Both the position numbers and the translations under genes were made by a program. From positions 310,001 to 374,000 of the forward strand of contig JAPOWH010000002.1 of assembly GCA_026707735.1 (NCBI GenBank): a stretch of DNA of 64,000 nucleotides. The letters are read 5' to 3'. A model generated the notes under the pieces. It searched no databases and was not told where the DNA came from. It was given only the letters and a program-made list of their open reading frames with translations. This DNA comes from Gammaproteobacteria bacterium. GTDB lineage: Bacteria; Pseudomonadota; Gammaproteobacteria; Pseudomonadales; Azotimanducaceae. Shown here one piece after another: positions 1-9,189 of the stretch (the first letter of the stretch is position 1; the number at the start of each line of letters is the position of its first letter).

Positions 1-2454
1 GAAGCTGGAGAGTGGTTGGTGTTCGCTCAGGACCTCAACGGCGATGGCCTGCCTGACCGAGACGTGAACGGCGACGGTATTGCACAGGACAACGAACTCA
101 ACAATCGAGAGGCTCAGCACAGTGCTCAGCACCGAGTGATCTTGCTACCTCTAGACAGCGATGTCGATGGCGATGGAATTCCTGATCGATTTGATCCCGA
201 TTCGCACGGAACCATCGGAGTGCGGCTGTTTGAAGATGCGAGGCTGAATCAATTGGCCGCCCATCCAAAGCAACCGTACGTTCATGAGAGCTATCCGTGG
301 CTGAATGGCGACATGAGCTTTGACCATCGGGCTCAACTGAGCGACATGCGTTTGCGGCTTGGCACAACTATCGAGATACCAGACACCGAGTGGTATATCA
401 ACGCCGACTGGGTGTGGGCTTTGAACAAGCGAGAAAATGACTGGCTAGAACCGATTTGGCACTGGGCTGTCAATTCGTTCAGGTGCTCGGGTGGTCGCGA
501 TGGGCAACAGTGTTTCAATCCATTCAGTACGAGCTGGTTAGCTAGCGATCCGGAGACGGGGGAGCTGCTGCCGCAATGGCGGGACAAGGGTGACGATGCG
601 TGGAATACAACTCTCGAGACTCGAAACGCGGGAATTATTCCTCGCGCCGACCAACGACTGGTGGGATTCGTTCTCTTCGATTTGATTGCATCAAACTCCA
701 ATCTGTTCAACTTGTGGTACAACGATGCACCAGTCGGATTCGCGATCGGTATGCATCATCGCATCGAGTCTGAGGAGTATCGTCCCAATCAAGTAGGGGC
801 CGCCTCGCTTGGCTCGTCGGTCGTTAGCTTCCAATACACAGAGGAGCAAACCGACGCAGTATTCACGGAGTTCCGTTGGCCACTGATTTCGCATCCTCGA
901 TGGGGCGAGATGGAAGTTCAAACTGCAATTCGATATGCGGAATTCACTGGTCGGGGCTCATTGGCTGCATCAGGAGAAGTCGCAAACTTCAATGTGACCA
1001 TTCCTAAGTTCGCAATGAGCTACACACCCACTCGTAACTTGTCATGGCGTTTCAGCCGAACCGAAGGCTTTGTGCTTCCAGGCATGTTCCAACTGTTTAA
1101 CGTTACTGACGGGGAATACTCATCCCAAGAAACCGTTCGCGACTATATTTGCGATGGTCTACCTGAACTGCCGCAATGTTCGGGCGTGGGCCCTGGTGGA
1201 GCGGTTCCTGACGTAACAGTGATTCCAAACTCGGCCAACCGAAATCTGTCCGCTGAAATTTCCGAACTCTGGAACACCGGATTCACGTTCCGTATGTTTG
1301 ACGATGACTTCACGATGGACATCGACTACACGGACGTCGCGTTTGAAGGTCGAGTGGAGCGAATTGGCGTGGGTGCTGTTGTCAATCAGAACGAAGCGGG
1401 ATTCGAGCAGTTCATCAAGGATCGGTGTGGGAATGACACTCTGGTTGACTATGACAACCAGAACAAGTATCCCATCGAACAGTATCCAGGCATTCCGCGG
1501 AACCCGTTGGACTACGTTGCTCAAACTCCATTGTCGGAGCAACAATGCAGGCTCGAGGCTGCAAATGAATGGATTGCTCAAGAGAGTACTGTATCTGGTG
1601 GAGTCATCGTACGTGAGAACGGTAGGCTCGTTCAGGCCTCAAATGCCTGGATCAATCAAGGCGAATATCGCACTCGTACGTTGATTGCTCAGGGCGGCTA
1701 TAGCTTCGAAGGTTCGGAAATACCGTTCATTGGTGGAGACTATGGCAACTTCAACGTGTCATTCTCGATGACGAAGATGCTAGAGCTCAGCCTGACTCGG
1801 TTCGCTGCGGGTTCAGGACATGGCTACGCGGGGGTCAAAGTCGACGGCGTTGGAAACCGAAATGCTGTCAATTTCTGGGCTGGCTCGAATTTGGGTACGC
1901 CGTTGCCTCCCACGCCTGAATACAGAATCAATCTCGGACTGCGATGGTTCAGTGGACCTCATACCGCACAGCTCAGCACGCGCTGGCATGACAGCATTAC
2001 AGATGTCAGTCCGGCGTATGACGAGATTACCGAATGGACAAAGTGTCGGCTTCGACCGGACGGAACCTATTCACGCAACAATGGCGACCAGTGTTCTGAA
2101 AACGAGTACTTGACCGATCCCAATGGCTGGAACAACAACGAGTTCAATGGCAGGCCGGTATTCAATATCGATGACACTGACGACATTCCGAATTTTGTGT
2201 GGAGCGAAGCGGAAGCTTGTATCGACCAAGACAGGAATCCCTACTGCAAGATTCCGTCAGCGGCTTACTGGGACTTCAGCTACACCTACAACCGCACGAA
2301 TTTCATGGGAATGTCCTCGTTCTCGATCAATGTTTCGATACGTAATCTCTTCGATTACTATCCAACACCGATTCCATCGGGCGTTGGCTTCGAGGCGTAC
2401 GTTGACAATGGAATGGGTCGACTTGGATTCGCGCGAGTATCCATGAGTCTGTAG
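1..2454 (+). CDS. TonB-dependent outer-membrane receptor, C-terminal part (5' end outside window)
   Basis: The frame is open from base 1, so the plug domain and N-terminus lie upstream; the TTG at 16 is just an internal codon. The visible part begins with calcium-type repeats of the thrombospondin type 3 kind (DLNGDGLPD, DVNGDGIAQD, DSDVDGDGIPD at about residues 10-60). A long beta-rich barrel region follows (for example FNVSFSMTK, YRINLGLRWF, WDFSYTYNRT). Paired cysteines in probable extracellular loops (about residues 155/164, 380/390, 675/690, 735/744) suggest loop disulfides. It ends in RVSMSL, so the last residue is Leu rather than the usual aromatic residue of outer-membrane barrels. 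Family role: TonB-energised uptake of a large or chelated ligand; the ligand is unknown. The call comes from barrel character and family resemblance of the last ~500 residues. A terminator follows directly. Confidence 0.8.
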   Translation, partial: EAGEWLVFAQDLNGDGLPDRDVNGDGIAQDNELNNREAQHSAQHRVILLPLDSDVDGDGIPDRFDPDSHGTIGVRLFEDARLNQLAAHPKQPYVHESYPWLNGDMSFDHRAQLSDMRLRLGTTIEIPDTEWYINADWVWALNKRENDWLEPIWHWAVNSFRCSGGRDGQQCFNPFSTSWLASDPETGELLPQWRDKGDDAWNTTLETRNAGIIPRADQRLVGFVLFDLIASNSNLFNLWYNDAPVGFAIGMHHRIESEEYRPNQVGAASLGSSVVSFQYTEEQTDAVFTEFRWPLISHPRWGEMEVQTAIRYAEFTGRGSLAASGEVANFNVTIPKFAMSYTPTRNLSWRFSRTEGFVLPGMFQLFNVTDGEYSSQETVRDYICDGLPELPQCSGVGPGGAVPDVTVIPNSANRNLSAEISELWNTGFTFRMFDDDFTMDIDYTDVAFEGRVERIGVGAVVNQNEAGFEQFIKDRCGNDTLVDYDNQNKYPIEQYPGIPRNPLDYVAQTPLSEQQCRLEAANEWIAQESTVSGGVIVRENGRLVQASNAWINQGEYRTRTLIAQGGYSFEGSEIPFIGGDYGNFNVSFSMTKMLELSLTRFAAGSGHGYAGVKVDGVGNRNAVNFWAGSNLGTPLPPTPEYRINLGLRWFSGPHTAQLSTRWHDSITDVSPAYDEITEWTKCRLRPDGTYSRNNGDQCSENEYLTDPNGWNNNEFNGRPVFNIDDTDDIPNFVWSEAEACIDQDRNPYCKIPSAAYWDFSYTYNRTNFMGMSSFSINVSIRNLFDYYPTPIPSGVGFEAYVDNGMGRLGFARVSMSL

Positions 2455-2481
2455 TAACGCACCTAGACTCTTAACCTCTAC

Positions 2482-2519
2482 ATTCGGCGCTGGAGTTTTC
2501 TCCGGCGCCGAATTTTTTT
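2482..2519 (+). terminator. Rho-independent terminator after the TonB receptor gene
   Basis: ATTCGGCGC at 2482-2490 pairs with GCGCCGAAT at 2505-2513. The stem continues through one T-G wobble into GGA/TCC, closing a short loop, and is followed by a run of seven T (2513-2519). It lies 27 bp after the receptor stop codon and separates it from the TPR/UnbV module. Confidence 0.9.
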
Positions 2520-2700
2520 GACCTGTAGTGAGTTTTCCAAACTGGGCACTTGAACCCAGAATTAGCTATAGTTTCACTCAGACCTCATTGGCGATTTGGT
2601 GTCGCGCTGTGTGGACTACAGAAGGACAACTCAAGGGTTGAAGTGTCGAATTGGCGAAATTTTCTGATTGAGGACACAAATTCATATCTTGCTTGAACAG

Positions 2701-4140
2701 ATGGAAAAAAAACAACAGTACCGACCTTCAGTCGCCGCAGGTGTAGGTATGACACTACTGCTGATATTGCTACTCGCTTCTTGCAATGGGGCACCGAGAA
2801 GTGCTTCAATTGACGAGCCAACTCTGATCGACGTTACAGACGTAGACTCAGAGCTCGCCGAATCAGTAGCAGAGACTATCGAACTGATTGACGCAACGCC
2901 CTATTCCTCTTCACTTAGAGGACGATTGGCAATGATGTATGAAGTCAATCACTTTCCAAGTGAAGCATTGGTGATGTATGAGCAAGCGGCTCTGCTCGAT
3001 CCGAAGGAATTCTCTTGGTGGTACCTAGGTGCGCTGATTGAAAAGAAGCAGGGGGACTTCGATGCGGCTCTAGCGAAGATACAACAAGCCATTGCTGTTG
3101 ATCCAGGCTATGTTCCCGCTTACTTGCACCAAGGCAACTGGTTGCTAGAACAGAATCGCTATGACGAAGCCGTCGCGGCATTCAACGAGGCGGCGTCATT
3201 AGGTGCGGGCTCGCCTGCGGCAGTGGGATTGGCACAGGTGTACTTACGGCAGGAAAATTTTCAATCTGTGATCGATGTTCTCACCCCTTATGCGCAAACA
3301 CTGCCTCACCCACAGATTTGGCGGCTTCTCGCAGCAGCGTATGCGCCATTGGGATTTCAGCAGGAAGCTGAGGTCGCTCGGGCATTGGGTCAAAAGGCAA
3401 TACCTTTGCTATGGCTGGATCCAATAACTCAACGGCCCAACAAGTACGTACGAGGATTTGGCAGACGGTTGGCATATGCACAGAGCCTTCTATCAGCTGA
3501 ACGGTACGCGGAAGCGCTTCGGGAACTGGAAAGGTTGCAAGCAATCCGACCAGACGACGAGATTCTTATTAACAACCTATCCGTAGCCTACGACAAGACA
3601 GGTCAGTTCGACAAGGCAGTTCAGACATTGGAGCGCGGGATTGACTTAGCGCCCAATCAGTTCCGCTTCTACGTTTACCTGGGTGATTTGCTATATCGCG
3701 CCGGAGGCAACGAGGAGGCCATTGATCTATTCAACCGCAGTTTACAGATTAACGACCGCAACGCTGAATGCTACGAACGCCTTGGTTCAGTACTCATGCG
3801 CTTGGAACGATTTAGCGAAGCCATTTCAGCCTTTGAGAAAGCAATCGAATTCGGGCATTCCAACGTAGCTGGCATTCGACTCCGAATGGGCACGATTCAA
3901 GGCTACAAGGAGAAATGGGAAGAGGCCATACATCAGTTTTCTCAGGTAGTGAGACTTGAGCCGGGTAATGCCGATGGTCATGTATTTTTGCTGCACGCGC
4001 TAGTCGGCGACGATAGGCTGCAGGAAGCTGACACCGCATTGCAATGGGCGATAAGGCTAGGCATAGATTCACAATCCCTTCAGCCTGTTGTGGATGCCAT
4101 AGCGCAGAAGAATGGACAAGTCGATCCGCAGTCACCATGA
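2701..4140 (+). CDS. TPR-repeat lipoprotein, module copy 1
   Basis: About 479 aa from the ATG at 2701; a TTG at 2668 is an alternative start. The N-terminus is a lipoprotein signal (MEKKQQYR, a hydrophobic stretch, then LLLASC with Cys as the lipidation site). The rest is made of tetratricopeptide repeats, for example WYLGALIEKKQGDFDAAL, YLHQGNWLLEQNRYDEAV and VYLGDLLYRAGGNEEAI. A non-TPR insert in the middle (WLDPITQRPNKYVRGFGRRL) is shared with the second copy at 5834-7378. TPR proteins act as protein-binding scaffolds. With a lipid anchor and a TonB receptor upstream, an envelope scaffold role is likely but inferred. Its stop overlaps the next gene's start as ATGA, implying coupled translation. 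Confidence 0.85.
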   Translation: MEKKQQYRPSVAAGVGMTLLLILLLASCNGAPRSASIDEPTLIDVTDVDSELAESVAETIELIDATPYSSSLRGRLAMMYEVNHFPSEALVMYEQAALLDPKEFSWWYLGALIEKKQGDFDAALAKIQQAIAVDPGYVPAYLHQGNWLLEQNRYDEAVAAFNEAASLGAGSPAAVGLAQVYLRQENFQSVIDVLTPYAQTLPHPQIWRLLAAAYAPLGFQQEAEVARALGQKAIPLLWLDPITQRPNKYVRGFGRRLAYAQSLLSAERYAEALRELERLQAIRPDDEILINNLSVAYDKTGQFDKAVQTLERGIDLAPNQFRFYVYLGDLLYRAGGNEEAIDLFNRSLQINDRNAECYERLGSVLMRLERFSEAISAFEKAIEFGHSNVAGIRLRMGTIQGYKEKWEEAIHQFSQVVRLEPGNADGHVFLLHALVGDDRLQEADTALQWAIRLGIDSQSLQPVVDAIAQKNGQVDPQSP

Positions 4141-5837
4141 GAGAAGCTTGTTCAACTAGCGGAGCGTTGGCAATAACATGCTTAGCGTTTTGTTATGGCT
4201 GCGGAAATTCGGACGACGCCACCGCTTCTGGATCCGCTGACGGTGTCGCTTGGTTTTCGGAGGAATCGATCCAACGAGGTGTCGAATTCGTTCATGTTTC
4301 TGGACATCGCGACAAGCACTTGCTGCCCGAAATCACAGGTAGTGGTGTCGCCTTGTTCGACATGAACGGCGATGGCTGGCTTGATATCTACTTAGTTCAA
4401 AGCGGCTCACTAACTCAATTGGAATCGGATGACATCTACTTGAATGAGCTTTATCTCAACCAAGGAGATGCAACATTTGCCAAGCAACAGTTTGCGACCA
4501 GCGCAGCGGACGCCGGCTACGGCATGGGTGTGGCAGTAGGAGACTATGACAACGATGGCGATAGCGATCTCTATGTCACTAACGTGGGAGAAAATCGACT
4601 CTATAGCAATGACGGCACAGGCATATTTACTGATGTTGGAAGCAGTGCCCTGTCGGATGCCAATTGGGGTACATCTGCCGCCTTCCTAGACTTGGACCGA
4701 GACGGCGACTTGGATCTATATCACGCAAACTACCTGTATTGGTCCGTGGAAGTGGAGCTTGATTGTTACTCAAGCGGCGTATTGACCTATTGTCCTCCGA
4801 TCAATTATCGTGCGCCTGCCATTGATCGCCTCTACAGAAACAACGGTGACGGAACATTCGAAGACATTACCTCCAACGCAGGGATCGACGTTGCGTTCGG
4901 CAATGGGTTTGGAGTGATCGGCTCCGACTACGACAACAATGGCTATGTCGACGTGTTTGTTGCCAATGACTTAACTGTAAACCAGCTTTGGATGAACCAA
5001 GGCAACCTCGTTTTCCAAGATGAAGCCATGACCCGCGGTTCTGGAGTCGATGGGTTTGGTATCGCCAAAGCAGGGATGGGGGTAGTCTCTGCCGACCCGG
5101 ACCGTGATGGTGACTTTGACATTTTGGTAGTGAACCTAACGGGCGAATCCGATTCGTACTTTCGAAACGATGGAACGCATTTCACGGATTCCACAAGCGA
5201 AGTTGGTCTCAGCGCACCAAGTCGCAAGTACACACGATTTGGGGTTGTACTAGCTGACTTCGACAACGACGGTTGGCTGGATCTGTATCACGCGAATGGT
5301 GGCGTTAGCCCAGTCAATCTTTCTGCCGAAGACGTATATGCCGAACCCAACGTGCTGTTTCGAGGAACGCAGGATGGAAGGTTTGCTGAGGTCAGACCGT
5401 TAGGGGGCACGAACACATCGCTAGTGCACACCAGCCGCGGGCTTGCGGTTGGAGACATTGACAACGATGGTGGACTGGATCTGGTCGTAGTCAATCGCGA
5501 TGCGCAAGCATATGTGCTCATGAACCGTTACCCAAATCGAGGGAATTGGATGTCGTTTTCCATCAAGACCAGCCATGGCGGATATGCCAATGGTGCGTTG
5601 GTGACTTTTGCATCGAACGGCAGACAGATCTACGGGACTGTGAGACCGGAAGGCAGCTATCTGTCATCTAACGATCCTCGAGTGCACTTTGGATTGGGTA
5701 AGGCGCTATCGGTTGAAGATGTCCGCGTAATGTGGACAACAGGGGAAGTCGAGGAGTATGGTGACTTTAGAGCTGGTCAATTCATAGAGTTGAGAGAAGG
5801 GCGCGGAAATCCATCGGAATGGCCGCATTCGCCATGA
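4137..5837 (+). CDS. CRTAC1-type FG-GAP/VCBS repeat protein with ASPIC/UnbV domain, module copy 1
   Basis: About 566 aa. I place the start at the ATG at 4137, overlapping the upstream stop as ATGA; the frame is open further upstream to 4044. The N-terminus (ITCLAFCYGCGNSDD) looks like a lipoprotein or secretion signal, but the lipobox is weak. Calcium-loop beta-propeller repeats follow: DMNGDGWLDIYLVQ, DYDNDGDSDLYVTN, DLDRDGDLDLYHAN, DPDRDGDFDILVVN, DFDNDGWLDLYHAN, DIDNDGGLDLVVVN. The C-terminal ~80 residues (NRGNWMSFSIK through RVHFGLG to VRVMWTTGEVEEY) match the ASPIC/UnbV domain. Family members are secreted or surface adhesion-like proteins without a defined enzyme activity. The partner is probably the TPR lipoprotein encoded just upstream. 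Confidence 0.88.
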   Translation: MREACSTSGALAITCLAFCYGCGNSDDATASGSADGVAWFSEESIQRGVEFVHVSGHRDKHLLPEITGSGVALFDMNGDGWLDIYLVQSGSLTQLESDDIYLNELYLNQGDATFAKQQFATSAADAGYGMGVAVGDYDNDGDSDLYVTNVGENRLYSNDGTGIFTDVGSSALSDANWGTSAAFLDLDRDGDLDLYHANYLYWSVEVELDCYSSGVLTYCPPINYRAPAIDRLYRNNGDGTFEDITSNAGIDVAFGNGFGVIGSDYDNNGYVDVFVANDLTVNQLWMNQGNLVFQDEAMTRGSGVDGFGIAKAGMGVVSADPDRDGDFDILVVNLTGESDSYFRNDGTHFTDSTSEVGLSAPSRKYTRFGVVLADFDNDGWLDLYHANGGVSPVNLSAEDVYAEPNVLFRGTQDGRFAEVRPLGGTNTSLVHTSRGLAVGDIDNDGGLDLVVVNRDAQAYVLMNRYPNRGNWMSFSIKTSHGGYANGALVTFASNGRQIYGTVRPEGSYLSSNDPRVHFGLGKALSVEDVRVMWTTGEVEEYGDFRAGQFIELREGRGNPSEWPHSP

Positions 5838-7378
5838 ACAGGGTCAGCACAGACTTTTCGTTCACTCTGTGCATAGCGGGTGAGGCACTCAGATGCAACG
5901 AACAAATGGAATGCGGTTTAACTTTCCTACCGGCTCCTCGGATAGTAAGTCCCAAACAAAGTGCCCGTTTTCTTGTAGTCCTCGTATTGGCTCTATTCGT
6001 CGGAATGTCAATCGTTGCTTGCTCTTCACCAAACGAGAACGTCATCCCATTTCCACAGGTTGAGCTACCAGTATTGCAAAACCTCGATGACGTGGACCCT
6101 GAATTGGCGGAGTACCTCTCTATCCGTCATGCCTCCGCGATGCAATACCCAACATCAGCTTCGGAGCGAGGTCGATTGGCGATGGCTTATGACGCCAATG
6201 GATGGTACGAAGCTGCAATTGACACTTACGATCAAGCACACACGCTCGATCCCTTCGAGTTCATGTGGCCCTACTTCGCCTCACTTCTTGAAGCTTCTCT
6301 AGGAGATTTTGAGAGCGCATTGCGAAGCCTGTCTGATGCGCTCGAGATTGATTCCGATTATGTAGCGGCATGGCTTGCAATGGGAACATGGTTGTTGCAA
6401 CTGGATCGTTTCGACGAGGCGACGATCGCATTTGAAAGAGCTTACGCAATCGATGGCAATAGGCACGCAATCATAGGAAAGGCACACGTCTTTCTGCGCA
6501 GAGGGGATTCAAGGTCTGCTATAGACCTTCTGGAACCGTTGAGTAGACGGACGCTACATCCATTTGTCCACAGGTTGCTCGCGCGAGCATTTGAAGACTT
6601 AGGCATGAGCGAAGAATCCCGGGTGTCAGAAGCTATTGGGAAGAAGGAAGGCTACTTAATCTGGCAGGATCCCCTGTTGCTTCGACGCGATCAGCACATC
6701 CGAGGGTTTGGCGGTCGTTTGTCTAAAGCTCAGCGGCTCCTTCAAGCACGGCGAGTCGAAGAAGCTCTTGTTGAATTGACAGCGTTACGGGAAACCTACA
6801 CGGAGAGACCCGCACTAGTCAGCACACTAGCTTGGGCTTATTCAACTCAAGGCAATACCGATCTTGCCATTGAAGCGCTGCAAATCGGCATTGAGGAACA
6901 TCCAGATCATCAACCGTTCTATACACAGCTGGGTGATCTACTGAGCATGACAGGAAGTTTCGATGTCGCATTGGGATTGTTGGAGAAGAGCGTCGAACTC
7001 AACCCATTGGATGCGGAAGCACACTTCAAGCTTGGGTATGCGCTCATGCAGCTTGGTGCTATGGATGAGGCAGTGTCTTCGTTTGAAGAAGCACTAGAGT
7101 TTGGTTCGGTTTCGGCCCCCCAAATTTACATTCACCTTGGCACTATCGCAGGCTATAGGAGGGATTGGAACGAAGCCATTGCGCACTTCAAGAAGACAAT
7201 TGATCTGGATCCGCGCAATGTCGTTGGACACGAGAGATTGTGTGTAGTCTACATTGAGGCAGGCAAGTTTGACGAACTGGATACTGCATTGGAATGGGCT
7301 GCAAAACTGGCGATTCCCGACGAGGAGTTCGAATTCGTTCGCCAATATCGAGATGAAGTGCTAGCAAATTCCCAATGA
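5834..7378 (+). CDS. TPR-repeat lipoprotein, module copy 2
   Basis: About 514 aa from the ATG at 5834 (ATGA overlap with the upstream stop). Other possible starts are ATG 5819 and ATG 5906; the last would leave a more normal signal peptide before the lipobox SIVAC. The body is TPR repeats (MAYDANGWYEAAIDTYDQA, LGDLLSMTGSFDVAL, LGYALMQLGAMDEAV). It carries the same central insert as copy 1 (WQDPLLLRRDQHIRGFGGRL), showing that the two genes are paralogues from a module duplication. The N-terminal extension before the signal is odd and may reflect the coupled start. Role as for copy 1: a probable envelope scaffold, inferred. Confidence 0.85.
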   Translation: MNRVSTDFSFTLCIAGEALRCNEQMECGLTFLPAPRIVSPKQSARFLVVLVLALFVGMSIVACSSPNENVIPFPQVELPVLQNLDDVDPELAEYLSIRHASAMQYPTSASERGRLAMAYDANGWYEAAIDTYDQAHTLDPFEFMWPYFASLLEASLGDFESALRSLSDALEIDSDYVAAWLAMGTWLLQLDRFDEATIAFERAYAIDGNRHAIIGKAHVFLRRGDSRSAIDLLEPLSRRTLHPFVHRLLARAFEDLGMSEESRVSEAIGKKEGYLIWQDPLLLRRDQHIRGFGGRLSKAQRLLQARRVEEALVELTALRETYTERPALVSTLAWAYSTQGNTDLAIEALQIGIEEHPDHQPFYTQLGDLLSMTGSFDVALGLLEKSVELNPLDAEAHFKLGYALMQLGAMDEAVSSFEEALEFGSVSAPQIYIHLGTIAGYRRDWNEAIAHFKKTIDLDPRNVVGHERLCVVYIEAGKFDELDTALEWAAKLAIPDEEFEFVRQYRDEVLANSQ

Positions 7379-9189
7379 CGGCGCATGAGAGGTTACTCAG
7401 TTGCTCGCCGATTAGATCGGGGGGCGGTGCTGACTGTGATGCTAGACGTTGTGCTGATTGGTTTGCTATTGGCTATTGGCGGCGCTCAATGAGCAACTGC
7501 AATGTGTCGTTTCGATCTGCGATGTTGATGTTGGTGTGTCTTCCGTCCTTGCTCTCCTGTACCGTGGATAGCAAGACTTCATCAACTCAATCGGTTTCCT
7601 GGTTTGAGGATCGACAGCAGGTTTTAGGGTTGAACTTTAGACACAATTCTGGCCATCGCAAAGTTCCGCTGCTTCCTGAGATCAATGGTAGTGGCGCGGC
7701 AGTAGTAGATTTCAACGGCGATGGCTGGTTGGACATCTACTTCGTGCAAAGCGGAAGTTTGTATTCAGAAGAGGCTGAGGAATGGCGGAATCAGGTATTC
7801 CTGAATGATGGAGACGGGAGTTTCACGAATGTGACCAATTCCGCTGGAGTGGCAGGCGACACTGGCTATGGCATGGGCGTTGCCGCAGGAGACTACGACA
7901 ACGACGGAGATGTCGATCTGTACGTAACCAATGTCGGTACAAATGTTCTACTCGAGAACGATGGTACCGGCAAGTTTGTCGATGTCGCTGCCAGAGCGGG
8001 AGTTGACGATTCGGGATTCGGAGCTTCCGCTTCATTTCAGGACTTTGACCGCGACGGTTATTTGGATTTGTTTGTTTCCAACTACGTTAATTGGCACAGG
8101 AATTCCGAGTTTGAATGCTACGAGCAAGGGATTCGGGCTTATTGTCCACCTGTACGCTACCGAGCCCCCGCTTCTAACCGACTTTACCGAAACAACCAAG
8201 ACGGCACTTTCAGCGACATTTCGGATGTATCGGGAATTGCCGTTGAATTTGGGCACAGCTTCGGCGTGGTGACGGCTGATTTCAACACTGACGAACTAGT
8301 GGACATATTCGTAGCAAATGATCGTACTCCCAACGAGCTTTGGATTAATCAAGGCAACATGCGGTTTGCGAATCTCGCGGACGAATTCGGTGCCGCCGCG
8401 GACGGCTATGGAAAGGTCAAGGCGGGCATGGGAGTTGACGTCGCGGATTTCGATCATGATGGTGATAGCGATCTTCTAGTCGTCAATCTTATTGGCGAGA
8501 CTGACACATTCTTTCGCAACCAAAACAATCACTTTGTTGACGTGACAAGCTGGATGGGAACCAACTCTGAGTCTAGCCGATTCACGCGATGGGGTGCCGT
8601 TCTTGAAGACTTCAACAATGACGGTCGGACAGATCTTTATGTGGCCAATGGAGGTGTCTATCCAGTTGACTTGAACCTGTCGGACATCTATGCCGAGCCG
8701 AATCTTCTCTACAGTGGTACGGAGAGTGGAGCATTCCGATTGGTTGGATCGTCAGATTCGACAGACAATCAGAGCAAGCATACAAGTCGAGGGGTTGCTG
8801 TTGGGGATTTGAACCGTGATGGCGGATTGGACTTGGTGGTCGTGAATCGAGATAGCGAACCCTATTTGCTCATGAATCAAGTGCAGAACCGCGGCAATTG
8901 GATTTCTTTGGAACTGAGGGAGAGCAACGGAAGAATCGCATTGGGTGCATCTATAACTTACACAGTGAATTCTTTGGACAGGTACGGTTTTGTGTCGCGC
9001 GATGGGAGTTTTATGTCTTCAAGCGATCCTCGCGTACATGTGGGTCTTGGAGAGATTGAATCGATTGTGGATGTTCGAGTCACTTGGCCAGATGGTCAAC
9101 AGGAACGATTTGGCGAATTGGCGGGCAATCAATTCGTGATCCTGCGTCAAGGAGAGGGGCTAGATTCAAATGACTCCGACGGAAATTAG
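7375..9189 (+). CDS. CRTAC1-type FG-GAP/VCBS repeat lipoprotein with ASPIC/UnbV domain, module copy 2
   Basis: Up to 604 aa from the ATG at 7375 (ATGA overlap). The better lipoprotein start is the ATG at 7489 (MSNCNVSFRSAMLML, then lipobox PSLLSC). Repeats include DFNGDGWLDIYFVQ, DYDNDGDVDLYVTN, DFDRDGYLDLFVSN, DFDHDGDSDLLVVN and DLNRDGGLDLVVVN. The C-terminal UnbV part contains NRGNWISLELRES, SSDPRVHVGLG and VRVTWPDGQQERFG. It is a full-length paralogue of 4137-5837: even the two-cysteine segment ECYEQGIRAYCPPVRYRAPA matches DCYSSGVLTYCPPINYRAPA. It ends convergently with the reductase gene, the two stop codons overlapping. Confidence 0.88.
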   Translation: MTAHERLLSCSPIRSGGGADCDARRCADWFAIGYWRRSMSNCNVSFRSAMLMLVCLPSLLSCTVDSKTSSTQSVSWFEDRQQVLGLNFRHNSGHRKVPLLPEINGSGAAVVDFNGDGWLDIYFVQSGSLYSEEAEEWRNQVFLNDGDGSFTNVTNSAGVAGDTGYGMGVAAGDYDNDGDVDLYVTNVGTNVLLENDGTGKFVDVAARAGVDDSGFGASASFQDFDRDGYLDLFVSNYVNWHRNSEFECYEQGIRAYCPPVRYRAPASNRLYRNNQDGTFSDISDVSGIAVEFGHSFGVVTADFNTDELVDIFVANDRTPNELWINQGNMRFANLADEFGAAADGYGKVKAGMGVDVADFDHDGDSDLLVVNLIGETDTFFRNQNNHFVDVTSWMGTNSESSRFTRWGAVLEDFNNDGRTDLYVANGGVYPVDLNLSDIYAEPNLLYSGTESGAFRLVGSSDSTDNQSKHTSRGVAVGDLNRDGGLDLVVVNRDSEPYLLMNQVQNRGNWISLELRESNGRIALGASITYTVNSLDRYGFVSRDGSFMSSSDPRVHVGLGEIESIVDVRVTWPDGQQERFGELAGNQFVILRQGEGLDSNDSDGN

